From assembly GCF_000416235.1 (NCBI RefSeq), contig NZ_ATLO01000011.1, forward strand, positions 58,737 through 122,736: DNA of 64,000 nt, given 5' to 3'. A program made the position numbers and the translations under genes. Under the pieces are notes generated by a model, which saw nothing but the letters and a program-made list of their open reading frames with translations, was not told where the DNA came from and did no database searches. The DNA comes from Pseudomonas sp. CFII64. Lineage in GTDB: Bacteria; Pseudomonadota; Gammaproteobacteria; Pseudomonadales; Pseudomonadaceae. Positions within the stretch are counted from its first letter, which is position 1. Every line of letters begins with the position of its first letter. Below are positions 33,546 to 43,003 of this stretch, in pieces.

Positions 33546-36268
33546 CCGAGACCGGGGTCCAGACTCCATCCCTGACTCAGATCACCGCATCGACCTGCTG
33601 CTATTGCGGCGTGGGCTGCGGCGTCTTGATCGAGCACGACGAAGATAAAATCCTAGGCGTCAGCGGCGATCCACAACACCCGGCCAACTTCGGCAAACTG
33701 TGCAGCAAAGGTTCAAGCCTGCATTTGACTGGCGATCTCAGTGCCAGAGCCTTGTATCCGGAACTGCGTCTGGGCAAATCCCTGGCCCGCAGCGTCACTG
33801 ATTGGGACACGGCGCTGGATCACGCCGCCGAAGTGTTCGCCCGAACCATCGCCGAACACGGCCCGGACAGCGTGGCGTTCTATATTTCCGGACAGTTGCT
33901 GACTGAAGACTATTACGCGTTCAACAAGCTGGCCCGCGCCTTGGTCGGCACCAACAATATCGACAGCAATTCGCGCCTGTGCATGTCCTCCGCAGTAGTG
34001 GGCTACAAACGCAGCCTCGGTGCGGATGCGCCGCCGTGCAGTTATGAGGACATCGAACTCAGCGATTGCGTGCTGATCGTCGGCAGCAACATGGCCTACG
34101 CCCACCCGATTCTGTTTCGGCGCCTGGAAGCCGCAAAAAGCAGCCGCCCGCAGATGAAAATCATCGTCATCGACCCGCGTCGCACCGACACCTGCGAGCT
34201 GGCCGATCTGCACCTGGCGATTCAGCCGGGAACCGATGTCGCGTTGTTTCACGGCATTCTGCATTTACTGCTTTGGGAAGGCTGGATCGACCGCGACTTC
34301 ATCGACACGCACACCGAAGGCTATGCCGAGCTCAAGGCGCTGGTCCACGATTACCCGCCGCAACGGGTCGCCGAACTGTGCGGCGTCTCCGTCGAGCAAT
34401 TGCAGACCTGTGCGCGCTGGGTCGGACAGGCGCCGAGCTTCCTGTCGCTGTGGTGCATGGGCCTGAATCAATCCACGTCCGGCAGCGCGAAAAACAGCGC
34501 ACTGATCAATCTGCATCTGGCCACCGGGCAAATTGGCCGTCCCGGTGCCGGACCTTTCTCCCTGACCGGTCAGCCCAACGCCATGGGCGGCCGGGAAACC
34601 GGCAGCCTGTCGAACCTGCTGCCCGGCCACCGGGAAGCCGCCAACCCCGAGCATCGCGCCGAAGTCGCCGAATACTGGGGGATCGACAGCCTGCCGGAAA
34701 CACCGGGGCTGTCAGCCATCGAGCTGTTTGAGCAGGTCCAGGCCGGCAAGATCAAAGCCTTGTGGATCGCCTGTACCAACCCCGCGCAATCCTTGCCGGA
34801 TCAACACAAGGTTCAGCAAGCGCTGACCACCTGCCCGTTCGTGGTCCTGCAGGAAGCCTTTCGCACCACGGAAACGGCGCGCTTTGCCGACCTGCTGCTG
34901 CCCGCCGCCAGCTGGGGCGAAAAAGAAGGCACGGTGACCAACTCCGAACGGCGCATTTCCCATGTTCGCCGGGCGATTCCGGCACCCGGCGCAGCACGAC
35001 CGGATTGGGCGATCACCGTGGATTTCGCCCGACGCCTGCAAGCCCGGCTGCAACCCGATGCGCCTGCACTGTTCGACTTTGCCCGGCCACAAGCGTTATT
35101 CGACGAGTACAAAGTCCTGACGGAGGGGCGCGATCTGGACCTGTCCGGCATCAGCTACGCGATCCTCGACCAGAGCGGCCCGCAGCAATGGCCGTTCCCC
35201 CAAGGCGCAACGCTCGGCACGCCAAGACTGTATGCGGACGGGATTTTCCCGACGCCGTCCGGCCGCGCCCGCTTCCTTGCCGAACCCTATCGCGCGCCCA
35301 GCGAGTTGCGTGACGCACGCTATCCGCTGACCCTCAACACCGGGCGCCTGCGTGACCAATGGCATGGCATGAGCCGCACAGGCACGGCGGCGCGCCTGTT
35401 TGGTCATGTCAGCGAAGCGGTTCTGGGCCTGCATCCTGATGAACTGAATCGCCACCGCCTGCAGCCCGGCGATCTGGTGAGCCTGACCAGTCGCCGCGGC
35501 AGCATCGTGGTGCCGGTCGGCAGCGACGATAGCCTGCGCGCCGGTCAGGCATTTTTGCCCATGCATTGGGGCGATCGCTTCCTCAAGGGCGGGGTCAACC
35601 TGCTGACCCAACCGGCATTCGATCCGCTGTCCAAGCAGCCGGAGCTGAAGCATTCGGGCGTACGCATCGACAAGATTGACCTGCCCTGGAAGCTCTTCGT
35701 CCTGATCGAAGGCGATGTGCAGACGTTGCTGACGGCGATACGGCCGCTGTGCGAAGCCTTCGATTACCTCAGCCTCGGCCTGGCCGGTCGTGAACGTCCG
35801 GGCCTGGTGATCAACGCGGCCAATGCCAAAGCACCGGAACCCGAGCTGTTGCAGGAAATCGACCGGATTCTCGGCCTGAACGAAGGGCCGGTCATGGCCT
35901 ATGACGACCCAAAACGCTCCATCGGCAAGCGTGTGCGTCTGGAAAACGGGCGGATTACCGCCGTGCGCCTGGCGGGGGAAACCCTGGCTCGTCACTGGCT
36001 GCAAAGCCAATGGCTTGAAGGCAGCCTCAACGACAACTTGCGTCGCTGGTTGCTGGCGCCGCTCAGCACGCCGCCGGGCGCGGGCTCGACACCCACGCGC
36101 GGCAGGATTTTGTGCAACTGCATGAACGTCAGCGAAGGGGCAATCGTTACCGGCATTGCTCAGGGCCTGGACTTGGGTCAATTGAAGACACAACTCGGCT
36201 GCGGCAGCATGTGCGGCTCCTGCGTACCAGAAATCAAACGGCTGCTGACAGCAGTCGCGATCAATTAA
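33536..36268 (+). CDS. nasC: Assimilatory nitrate reductase, molybdopterin catalytic subunit
   Basis: 910 residues. The N-terminal [4Fe-4S] site is CCYCGVGCGVLIE (~21-33) with the last Cys in KLCSKG; the Mo-bis-MGD domains of the DMSO reductase family follow (e.g. NSRLCMSSAVVGYKRSLG, the WCMGLNQSTSGSAKN segment). A C-terminal BFD-type [2Fe-2S] domain has CNCMNVSEG and GCGSMCGSCVPEIK (last ~55 residues). It reduces nitrate to nitrite in the cytoplasm. The start overlaps the FAD protein. Named nasC in P. aeruginosa, nasA in Klebsiella. It requires moeA/moaB/mobA products. Confidence 0.95.
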   Translation: MRLTETGVQTPSLTQITASTCCYCGVGCGVLIEHDEDKILGVSGDPQHPANFGKLCSKGSSLHLTGDLSARALYPELRLGKSLARSVTDWDTALDHAAEVFARTIAEHGPDSVAFYISGQLLTEDYYAFNKLARALVGTNNIDSNSRLCMSSAVVGYKRSLGADAPPCSYEDIELSDCVLIVGSNMAYAHPILFRRLEAAKSSRPQMKIIVIDPRRTDTCELADLHLAIQPGTDVALFHGILHLLLWEGWIDRDFIDTHTEGYAELKALVHDYPPQRVAELCGVSVEQLQTCARWVGQAPSFLSLWCMGLNQSTSGSAKNSALINLHLATGQIGRPGAGPFSLTGQPNAMGGRETGSLSNLLPGHREAANPEHRAEVAEYWGIDSLPETPGLSAIELFEQVQAGKIKALWIACTNPAQSLPDQHKVQQALTTCPFVVLQEAFRTTETARFADLLLPAASWGEKEGTVTNSERRISHVRRAIPAPGAARPDWAITVDFARRLQARLQPDAPALFDFARPQALFDEYKVLTEGRDLDLSGISYAILDQSGPQQWPFPQGATLGTPRLYADGIFPTPSGRARFLAEPYRAPSELRDARYPLTLNTGRLRDQWHGMSRTGTAARLFGHVSEAVLGLHPDELNRHRLQPGDLVSLTSRRGSIVVPVGSDDSLRAGQAFLPMHWGDRFLKGGVNLLTQPAFDPLSKQPELKHSGVRIDKIDLPWKLFVLIEGDVQTLLTAIRPLCEAFDYLSLGLAGRERPGLVINAANAKAPEPELLQEIDRILGLNEGPVMAYDDPKRSIGKRVRLENGRITAVRLAGETLARHWLQSQWLEGSLNDNLRRWLLAPLSTPPGAGSTPTRGRILCNCMNVSEGAIVTGIAQGLDLGQLKTQLGCGSMCGSCVPEIKRLLTAVAIN

Positions 36269-36280
36269 GAGGTGAGCAGC

Positions 36281-37011
36281 ATGAGTGCAAAAGTCTGGCT
36301 GGTGGGCGCAGGTCCCGGTGATCCGGAGTTACTCACTCTCAAGGCCGTGCGGGCGTTGCGCGAAGCCGATGTGGTGCTGATCGACGATCTGGTCAATACC
36401 GCCGTGCTCGAACACTGCCCGAACGCACGAATTATCCCGGTTGGAAAACGCGGCGGCTGCCTCGTCTGATGCTGCGTTACGTGCGCCAGGGCAAATGCGT
36501 GGTGCGCCTCAAGGGCGGCGATCCGTGTATTTTCGGGCGCGGAGGCGAAGAAGCCGACTGGTTGCGCGCGCGCAATGTCGAGGTCGAACTGGTCAATGGC
36601 ATCACCGCAGGCTTGGCTGGCGCGACGCAGTGCGGCATCTCGCTGACGTTGCGCGGCATCAGTCGCGGCGTGACGCTGGTCACCGCGCATACCCAGGATG
36701 ACAGCAGTCTGAACTGGCAGGCGCTGGCGCAGACCGGCACCACATTGGTGGTGTACATGGGCGTGGCGAAACTGGCGGAAATCCGCGACAGCCTGCTGGC
36801 TGGCGGCCTCGCCGCGCAAACGCCGGTGGCGATGATCGAAAATGCTTCCTTGCCGCAACAGCGCGAATGCCGCAGTTCCCTGGCCGACATGCAACGCGAC
36901 GCCGCAAGCTTCCAATTGAAAAGCCCGGCGATCCTGGTGATCGGCGCGGTGGCCGCTGTCGATCAGGCAGAAATGACGGACTGGCTGCAAACCCAGGCCA
37001 GCGTTGGTTGA
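36281..37011 (+). pseudogene. cobA: Uroporphyrinogen-III C-methyltransferase (cobA), internal deletion and frameshift
   Basis: CobA/SUMT makes precorrin-2 for siroheme and cobalamin. The first frame (36281-36469) gives 62 residues with [15 protein letters not shown] and VGKRGGC, then stops. The second (36469-37011) resumes at MLRYVRQGKCVVRLKGGDP and runs to the normal C-terminus. Family members have about nine residues (an RSTPQAFIH-like stretch) between GGC and RLMLRY; here only two bases remain, consistent with a ~25-bp deletion. The second ATG overlaps the stop (TGATG), so a separate C-terminal fragment may still be made, but a working enzyme is doubtful. It follows the nitrate reductase by 12 bases. 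Confidence 0.82.
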
Positions 37012-37018
37012 TGGGTTG

Positions 37019-37957
37019 TCAGTGAGAGGACACGTAAATCGACGGTGAAGTGGGTGCGGGCAAGGCGTAACTGCGCCGGATGCGCGCCACTTCGCTGTGC
37101 GGCGTGAGACCGAAGAAACGCTTGAATTCACGACTGAACTGCGACGGGCTTTCATAGCCGACACTAAAGCCGGCGATTGCCGCAGTCATGTCGTTGCGCA
37201 GCATCAACAAGCGCGCCTGATGCAGGCGCGTGGATTTCAGGTACTGCATGGGCGATGTATCGGTGACCGCGCGAAAGTGCGAGTGGAAACTGGACGCACT
37301 CATGCCCGCCTCTTTCGCCAGGCCGTCCACATCGAGCGGTTCCTGATAACAGGCGTGAATACGCTGGATCGCCTTGGTGATCTTGCCGAATTGTCCCGGG
37401 CTGTTCAGGGCGGCGCGCAACGAGCCGCCCTGCTCGCCGCAGATGATCCGGTAGTAAATCTCCCGCAGCAGTGAAGCCCCCAGAATCCGCGCCTCAGTCG
37501 GATCACTCATGGCTTCGAGAAAGCGCAGCGTGGAATTGCGCAGTGAATCTTCCATGGGCGAAGAGTACATACCTCTGGGCTGCGCCTGAGTGCCGCCTTC
37601 GCCCTCATCGACTTGCAGCATCAATTGCGCAGCGAGGTTGAAATCCAGACGCAGATACACCGCCAGCATCGGCTCTGCAGCGCTGGCATCGGTTTCCATG
37701 GTGAACGGCACCGGCACCGAAACCACCAGGTAATGCTGGGCATCGTAAAGGTAGATTTCGTCGCCGAGATAACCGCGCTTGCGCCCCTGACAGAGGATCA
37801 CGATACCCGGCTCATAGAGCACCGGGGTGCGCGTCAAAGGCCGATTGGAACGTAGAAAGCGCACATCATCCAGTGCCGACAGGTTGTAGCCTTCAGCAGG
37901 CGCCAGCCGTTCCATCAACTCAATCATGCGCGCTTTCGTATCGTGCTCTTGGCTCAT
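37019..37957 (-). CDS. AraC-family transcriptional regulator
   Basis: 312 residues: an N-terminal AraC cupin-type sensor (~10-185) and a C-terminal double HTH (~200-300) with LDVDGLAKEAGMSASSFHSHFRAVTDTSPMQYLKSTRL and AGFSVGYESPSQFSREFKRFFGLTP. GAAGAGGT precedes the ATG. It lies 10 bases upstream... that is, its start faces the end of the SDR gene on the same strand, so the SDR gene is first and this one second in a likely two-gene unit; it may control that enzyme. It converges on cobA. Confidence 0.92.
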   Translation of the reverse strand: MSQEHDTKARMIELMERLAPAEGYNLSALDDVRFLRSNRPLTRTPVLYEPGIVILCQGRKRGYLGDEIYLYDAQHYLVVSVPVPFTMETDASAAEPMLAVYLRLDFNLAAQLMLQVDEGEGGTQAQPRGMYSSPMEDSLRNSTLRFLEAMSDPTEARILGASLLREIYYRIICGEQGGSLRAALNSPGQFGKITKAIQRIHACYQEPLDVDGLAKEAGMSASSFHSHFRAVTDTSPMQYLKSTRLHQARLLMLRNDMTAAIAGFSVGYESPSQFSREFKRFFGLTPHSEVARIRRSYALPAPTSPSIYVSSH

Positions 37958-37967
37958 TGCTACCTCT

Positions 37968-38801
37968 TCAGCCGTCGGTGGACCGGGTCAGCGATTCCCA
38001 GGCGTCGATTTGCTCCAGCCTGCGCTGCAATTCGCTCCTGACCAATTCCAGCGCATCGCTGCCCAGCAAAAGATGCGCAGGCGGTGTCGGGCTGGCGATC
38101 AACTGCAGAATGGCCAGCGCCGCTTTGCGGGGATCGCCCAACTGCTTGCCGCTTTTATCTTCGCGCGCCTGTCGAATCGGATCAAACGACGCATCATAGT
38201 CGGCAATCGCCCGAGGACTTCTGAGCATGGAGCGTCCCGCCCAGTCGGTACGAAACGAGCCCGGTGCCACAGCGGTGACGAAAACATTGAAGGGTTTGAG
38301 CTCCTTGCTCAGCGCGTCGGAAATGCCTTCGAGGGCGAATTTGCTCGCGCAGTAGTAGGCGATGCCCGGCATGGTGATAAACCCGCCCATGGAGGTGATG
38401 TTGATGATGTGACCGGTCCTGCGCTGCCTGAACCTAGGCACAAACGCCTTGGTGATCGCCACTGCGCCAAACACATTTACGTCGAACTGCCTGCGCATCT
38501 CTTCGATGGGCGATTCCTCGAAGATGCCTTCGTGGCCATAACCCGCGTTATTGACCACGACGTCTACAGGGCCAAAGTCAGCTTCTGCCTTGGCGACTAC
38601 CGCGTCGATGGCAGAGAAATCGGTGACATCCAGCATCACGCCGTGCGCCCGACCCGACGCGCCGGCTTCGAACGCCTCCAGCGCCTGGCTATTGCGCACT
38701 GTGCCAATGACGCGATGCCCTGCGGCGATTGCTTCGGTGGCTAAAGCTAGACCGAAGCCGCTGCTGACTCCGGTGATGAAAATCGTTTTTGCAGCTGTCA
38801 T
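37968..38801 (-). CDS. Short-chain dehydrogenase/reductase
   Basis: 277 residues, classical SDR: cofactor motif TGVSSGFGLALA (~11-22), NNAGYG (~88), and the active site S in ITSMGG with YYCASK (Y-x3-K, ~150-156). NAD(P)-dependent oxidoreductase of unknown substrate. The start at 38801 (MTAAKTIF) is chosen for the GAGGA just upstream; the frame continues to 38876. An AraC regulator gene follows 10 bases after its stop. Confidence 0.9.
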   Translation of the reverse strand: MTAAKTIFITGVSSGFGLALATEAIAAGHRVIGTVRNSQALEAFEAGASGRAHGVMLDVTDFSAIDAVVAKAEADFGPVDVVVNNAGYGHEGIFEESPIEEMRRQFDVNVFGAVAITKAFVPRFRQRRTGHIINITSMGGFITMPGIAYYCASKFALEGISDALSKELKPFNVFVTAVAPGSFRTDWAGRSMLRSPRAIADYDASFDPIRQAREDKSGKQLGDPRKAALAILQLIASPTPPAHLLLGSDALELVRSELQRRLEQIDAWESLTRSTDG

Positions 38802-38954
38802 GACAGGTCCTCGATCAGTGTTTGAGAAGGCCATGCTACGACTGAAGACCTCAAACCGGATGACCGTTTCCGCCATGGATATTGCCTATTCCTCCAGTTT
38901 CCGCCCCCGTGATTTATGGACCCCTGAAGCTCAAGGGTCAAATTCCGGGCAAAG

Positions 38955-38985
38955 AAAAGCCCGGCATAAGCCGGGCTCTTCTATT
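38955..38985 (-). terminator. Rho-independent terminator after oprF
   Basis: AGCCCGGC-ATAA-GCCGGGCT palindrome, followed on the minus strand by TTTTCTTT. It lies 22 bases beyond the oprF stop. Confidence 0.88.
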
Positions 38986-39007
38986 GAAGCGATTTAAAGC
39001 GGGCTAA

Positions 39008-40042
39008 TTACTTAGCTTGGGCTTCAACTTCAGCTTCTACGCGACGGTTAACAGCGCGGCCAGCGTCAGTTGCGTTATCAGCAACTGGACGGGATTCGCC
39101 ATAACCAACCGAGTTTACGCGGCTAGCGCCAACACCGTACTGGTTAACCAGAACCTGTTTAACGGCGTTTGCACGACGCTCAGACAGTTTTTGGTTGTAA
39201 GCGTCAGGACCGACGGAGTCAGTGTGACCTTCAACAGTGGTGGTAGTCGATGGGTACTGCTGCATGAAGTCAGCGAGGTTCTTGATGTCGCCGTAGCTGT
39301 TAGGCTTGACTACGGATTTGTCGAAATCGAACTTCACGTCCAGCTCAACACGAACCACTTCGGCAACTGCTGGGCAGCCATCAGCGTCAACAGTTACGTT
39401 GGCCGGGGTGTCCGGGCACTTGTCGACGTTGTCGCACACGCCGTCGTTGTCGCTGTCGGAGCACACTTCAGCTACTGGAGCTGGTGCTGCTTCAACTTTC
39501 TTCGAACCGCCACCGAAGTTTACGCCGATACCGACGCTTGGAGCCCACTCGGTGTCGCCTTGGTCGATGTTGTACTGAGCTTCAACGCCTGCACGGGCAT
39601 AGAAGTTTTCGGTGAAGTAAAGCTTGGCACCGCCGCCAACGTTGGCGAAAGTGGAGCCGTTACGACCACCGCGGCCGTTCTGACCGATGCTCTGATCGGA
39701 GAAACCAGCCGAGACGTAAGGGCGCAGCATGTCGCCCGGATTGTTGAAGTGGTACAGAGCGTCAAGAGCGGTATCGGAGCCCTTGATGTTCTTGCCCGAG
39801 TCGCTACGAACGTTGTGCACTTCGTCGTAGCCCAGACGCAATTCAACATCGTCAGTCAGGAAGTAGCCAACAGAGCCGCCGAACAGGTTGCCGTTGTTTT
39901 TGAAGTCACGGGCGCTGTCGTACATTTCTTTCTTGGCGAAGCCTTCGATTTCGACTGCGCCTTGGCCTTGTGCCAGAGCGCCGAACGATGCAGCGGCAAC
40001 AATAGTACCAATGGCCAAGCCCAAGGTGTTTTTCAGTTTCAT
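39008..40042 (-). CDS. oprF: Major outer membrane porin OprF
   Basis: 344 residues. Signal peptide (MKLKNTLGLAIGTIVAAASFGALA), an eight-stranded OmpA-like N-terminal barrel (~25-180), a Pro/Ala/Cys-containing hinge with VCSDSDNDGVCDNVDKCPDTPANV (four Cys, thrombospondin-type repeats), and a C-terminal OmpA peptidoglycan-binding domain with VEGHTDSVGPDAYNQKLSERRA (~270-295). It anchors the outer membrane to peptidoglycan and forms general porins. Its high expression fits the strong codon bias. Downstream of sigX, as in other pseudomonads. Confidence 0.97.
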   Translation of the reverse strand: MKLKNTLGLAIGTIVAAASFGALAQGQGAVEIEGFAKKEMYDSARDFKNNGNLFGGSVGYFLTDDVELRLGYDEVHNVRSDSGKNIKGSDTALDALYHFNNPGDMLRPYVSAGFSDQSIGQNGRGGRNGSTFANVGGGAKLYFTENFYARAGVEAQYNIDQGDTEWAPSVGIGVNFGGGSKKVEAAPAPVAEVCSDSDNDGVCDNVDKCPDTPANVTVDADGCPAVAEVVRVELDVKFDFDKSVVKPNSYGDIKNLADFMQQYPSTTTTVEGHTDSVGPDAYNQKLSERRANAVKQVLVNQYGVGASRVNSVGYGESRPVADNATDAGRAVNRRVEAEVEAQAK

Positions 40043-40099
40043 CCGTTAAATCCCCATCTGGTGATTGTAAAGCAGTCCCACATATAAGGGACAACTCGT

Positions 40100-40123
40100 G
40101 GGCAAGTCTATCAGAACTTGCCC
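40100..40123. terminator. Hairpin between sigX and oprF
   Basis: An 8-bp perfect stem GGGCAAGT / ACTTGCCC with an 8-base loop, in the sigX-oprF spacer. There is no strong T-run on the oprF side, so it probably attenuates sigX read-through rather than stopping it completely. Confidence 0.55.
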
Positions 40124-40148
40124 GATTGTTAGAGGTATTTGCACCGAG

Positions 40149-40739
40149 TTAAGTTTCGGTAACGCCTGCAAATTTCTCACGTAATTTATCAAGAGCCCGC
40201 TTGTAGCGCATTTTCGTTGCGCTCAAGCCCATGTGCATGATGTCTGCGATCTCCTGGAACTCCAGCTCTGCGACAAATCGCAGCACCAGAATCTCCCGAT
40301 CGATCGGGTTCACATACACAAGCCAGCGATCGAGTCCACCCGGCTCCTCAGGTTTAGGCGCCTTGTCATCAGACGCTTCCTCAAGTGGATCCAGACTCAA
40401 AGCGTCCATCAAGCGACGCTTACGCCGTTCCTTTCTGTACTGCGTAATGCATTCGTTGTAAGTGATGCTGTAGAGCCAGGTTTTGAATTTCGATTTGCCC
40501 TCAAAATTCTTCAAGCCATACAACACCTTGAGCATCACTTCCTGACAGACATCATCTGCATCGCGATCGTTCCCTAAATAACGTGCACAAACGTTAAAAA
40601 GTGTCCTTTGATAGCGCCGCATCAACTCTTCGTAGGCCCGGGTCACGTGAAACAGCTCAACGTGCGCGCGCGCAACCAACTCCTCGTCAGAGAGCTCGCG
40701 GGGGTCGTAGCGCATCGGTAGCGGTTGGGGTTTATTCAA
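40149..40739 (-). CDS. sigX: ECF sigma factor SigX
   Basis: 196 residues, nearly identical in layout to P. aeruginosa SigX. Region 2 (ELMRRYQRTLFNVCARYLGNDRDADDVCQEVMLKVL) and region 4 (LVLRFVAELEFQEIADIMHMGLSATKMRYKRAL) are clear. It drives oprF and membrane-homeostasis genes. The start is taken as TTG at 40739 (protein then begins MNKPQPLPMRYDPRE), giving the expected length; an ATG at 40715 is the alternative. No anti-sigma gene is adjacent. The cmpX gene lies upstream. Confidence 0.94.
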   Translation of the reverse strand: MNKPQPLPMRYDPRELSDEELVARAHVELFHVTRAYEELMRRYQRTLFNVCARYLGNDRDADDVCQEVMLKVLYGLKNFEGKSKFKTWLYSITYNECITQYRKERRKRRLMDALSLDPLEEASDDKAPKPEEPGGLDRWLVYVNPIDREILVLRFVAELEFQEIADIMHMGLSATKMRYKRALDKLREKFAGVTET

Positions 40740-40825
40740 AACAAGTCGTGCCGACAGTCGGGTCAATGTCCGCCACTGTCCGGATTCCGGCGATTCGTGG
40801 CGGCATACATTAGCAGGTTAGCCGC

Positions 40826-41650
40826 CTAACGGCTGCTCACTCGCTGTTCGAGGAGGATCCGGTTGGACAATGAAACCAACTCTCCCTCATCGGTCAGCAG
40901 GGTGGTTTTCACCGTGCCGATCTCTTCGATCTGGCCTTCGACCTCGCCCACACGCACTTGTTGCCCTACCTGATACAACTCCCGCACATAAATTCCCGCC
41001 AGTATCTGGCCCGCGATTTCGCGACTTCCAAGGCCCATGGCCAGTGCAACTGCCAGACCAACGGTAATCAAACCAATCACAATGACATGGTTCAGGAGAT
41101 CGGTCTTGACCTCCAACTGGCTGATCGCCACCGAAATACTGATGATGATGACCAGGCCCTGGGCAATTCTTCCCAGCCCGGCCGAGTAATCCAGCCCTAC
41201 ACCTTCAGCGGCTCCGCGCACCAGGCCGTTGACCAACTGCGCCAACAGCACTCCCACGAGCAACACCAAGGCAGCACCGAACACTTTCGGCAGGTACAAG
41301 GCCAACATGTCCAGTGTCGCGGAAACCCGCTCAAGTCCAAGCGACTCGGCCGCCGACACCAGGAAAATCAATAATACGAACCAGTAGACAATCTTGCCGA
41401 TCAGCGTCGAGATCGGCACTTGAACGCCAGCGCGACTGATCAGTTTGGTCAAACCGGTACCGCCCATCAGGCGATCCAGGCCCAGCTTGGCCAGTAACTT
41501 GGACAGCAATGTATCGAGCAGCTTGGCAACAACAAAGCCCAGCAACACAACAACAAGGGCACCGAACAGGTTAGGGATGAAATTTGCAACTTTGGTCCAC
41601 AATGCAGTCATTGCGGCAACCAGGCTCTGTGTCCAGAGATCCAATTCCAT
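40826..41650 (-). CDS. cmpX: Mechanosensitive-channel-like membrane protein CmpX
   Basis: 274 residues with about five membrane helices, including FGALVVVLLGFVVAKLL and VFGAALVLLVGVLLAQLV, then a small soluble beta domain (AGIYVRELYQVGQQVRVGEVEGQIEEIGTVKTTL) of the MscS type. In P. aeruginosa CmpX sits just upstream of sigX, and its loss perturbs the envelope and SigX activity. Likely role: sensing or relieving membrane tension. Confidence 0.9.
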   Translation of the reverse strand: MELDLWTQSLVAAMTALWTKVANFIPNLFGALVVVLLGFVVAKLLDTLLSKLLAKLGLDRLMGGTGLTKLISRAGVQVPISTLIGKIVYWFVLLIFLVSAAESLGLERVSATLDMLALYLPKVFGAALVLLVGVLLAQLVNGLVRGAAEGVGLDYSAGLGRIAQGLVIIISISVAISQLEVKTDLLNHVIVIGLITVGLAVALAMGLGSREIAGQILAGIYVRELYQVGQQVRVGEVEGQIEEIGTVKTTLLTDEGELVSLSNRILLEQRVSSR

Positions 41651-41652
41651 GT

Positions 41653-41907
41653 TCAGTCAGCCTTATCGACAGTGCGAGCGTTTACTTTAAGGTTATTGCG
41701 GCGCGACACCGGTGAAACATGGGCCGAGCCATTGTTCAGGGCAATCATCATGGCTTGCGACCAACGACCCAGAAGGCCGAACAGTACGCCTGCGCCGACC
41801 TGACGGTTGGCGGTCTTCAACACTCGCCCCAGGCACGCATCGTCATCCCGGCTGGAGGACGACGAATTGAGCATGTCGCGCAAAGATTCTTCAAACGGAT
41901 CGTGCAT
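41653..41907 (-). CDS. cfrX: CfrX-like small protein
   Basis: 84 residues, no recognised domain, with Ser-rich (LNSSSSSRDDDAC) and mildly hydrophobic (VGAGVLFGLLGRWSQAMMIAL) parts. It is identified by position: between cmaX and cmpX, 2 bases before cmpX, as in P. aeruginosa PA1774. Function unknown. Start at 41907 (MHDPFEES). Confidence 0.82.
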   Translation of the reverse strand: MHDPFEESLRDMLNSSSSSRDDDACLGRVLKTANRQVGAGVLFGLLGRWSQAMMIALNNGSAHVSPVSRRNNLKVNARTVDKAD

Positions 41908-41996
41908 CAGGCACCTCACGTAACGTCACTAAAAGACGCGACCAAATTTGCATGAGTCACACGCCTTTGGTCAGGCCCGGACAAATATCTGCGTTT

Positions 41997-42992
41997 TTAC
42001 ACCCAGCGCAGGCGTCTATACAGCCACCACTGGCCCAGCGCGACCGCGATTATCAACGCACAGGCCACCAGAAAACCGTAGGGACTGGCAGAGCCCGGTA
42101 TGCCGCCAACGTTGATCCCCAGCAAGCCGGTCAGGAAGCTCATCGGCAGGAAAATACCGGTGATAATCCCGAAGCGATACATGGTTTTATTCATTCGCTC
42201 GCGCAGGCGCCGATCTTCGGATTCGAGCACCAGACCCACGCGTTCACGGGTCAATTCCAGTTCTTCGAGGTATCGGGTAAGGCTGTTGTTGAGCTCATTC
42301 CAGTAGTCGGCATCATCGTCGACAAACCATGGGAATTTGCTGCGCGTCAGCTGCGCGTAGATGTCTCTTTGCGGAGCGAGAAAACGCCGCAAGCCAGCGG
42401 CACGGCGACGGATATGCAACAACGTTCCGTGATCGGGCGTATACCGCTCGTCGGCATCTATCTTTTCTTCTTCTATATCGACCGATTCAGTCAGGTCGCC
42501 GACCAATGCCTGGACTTTATCGGTGAGGTACTGAGCCAGATACAGGATGAGTTCGGAGGCGGTTTTCGGCCCCTTGCCTTCATTCAGCTGCTCGATCAGT
42601 TCGTCAGTGGCGCGCAGCGGACGAAGGCGCAGGGAAATGACTTGCTGGGCCGCAGCGAAGATCCGCACCGAGACCATGTCCTCAGGCTCGGCCCCCGGAT
42701 TCAGATTGACCCCGCGCAGGAACAGCAACAGGTTGTCGTCCGGCAGCGGTAGCAAACGTGGCCGGGTGTTTTCTTCAAGCAGCAGGTCGCAGGCGAACTC
42801 GCTCAAGCCGCTGGCGGTGCGCAACCAGGTATGGGTTTGCGGATGGCCACGATCCCAGTGCAGCCAGACACTTTCGTGCGGCTGCAACTGCAGGCAATCC
42901 AGTTCGGTCCGAGCGATGAAACGCGCCCCGCCACTACCATCCAATACGAGAGCATGTACCAGCCCCCACTGCGCGTTTTGCTCGTCGAACAT
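41997..42992 (-). CDS. cmaX: CorA/ZntB-family divalent cation transporter CmaX
   Basis: 331 residues: a large cytoplasmic N-terminal domain, then two C-terminal membrane helices (YRFGIITGIFLPMSFLTGLLG and YGFLVACALIIAVALGQWWLY). The pore loop reads GINVGGIP instead of the GMN of CorA, as in ZntB-type exporters or importers. In P. aeruginosa this gene is cmaX. It probably moves Mg2+ or Zn2+ across the inner membrane. First gene of the cmaX-cfrX-cmpX unit. Confidence 0.9.
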   Translation of the reverse strand: MFDEQNAQWGLVHALVLDGSGGARFIARTELDCLQLQPHESVWLHWDRGHPQTHTWLRTASGLSEFACDLLLEENTRPRLLPLPDDNLLLFLRGVNLNPGAEPEDMVSVRIFAAAQQVISLRLRPLRATDELIEQLNEGKGPKTASELILYLAQYLTDKVQALVGDLTESVDIEEEKIDADERYTPDHGTLLHIRRRAAGLRRFLAPQRDIYAQLTRSKFPWFVDDDADYWNELNNSLTRYLEELELTRERVGLVLESEDRRLRERMNKTMYRFGIITGIFLPMSFLTGLLGINVGGIPGSASPYGFLVACALIIAVALGQWWLYRRLRWV

Positions 42993-43003
42993 TCGTACTT
43001 CGC

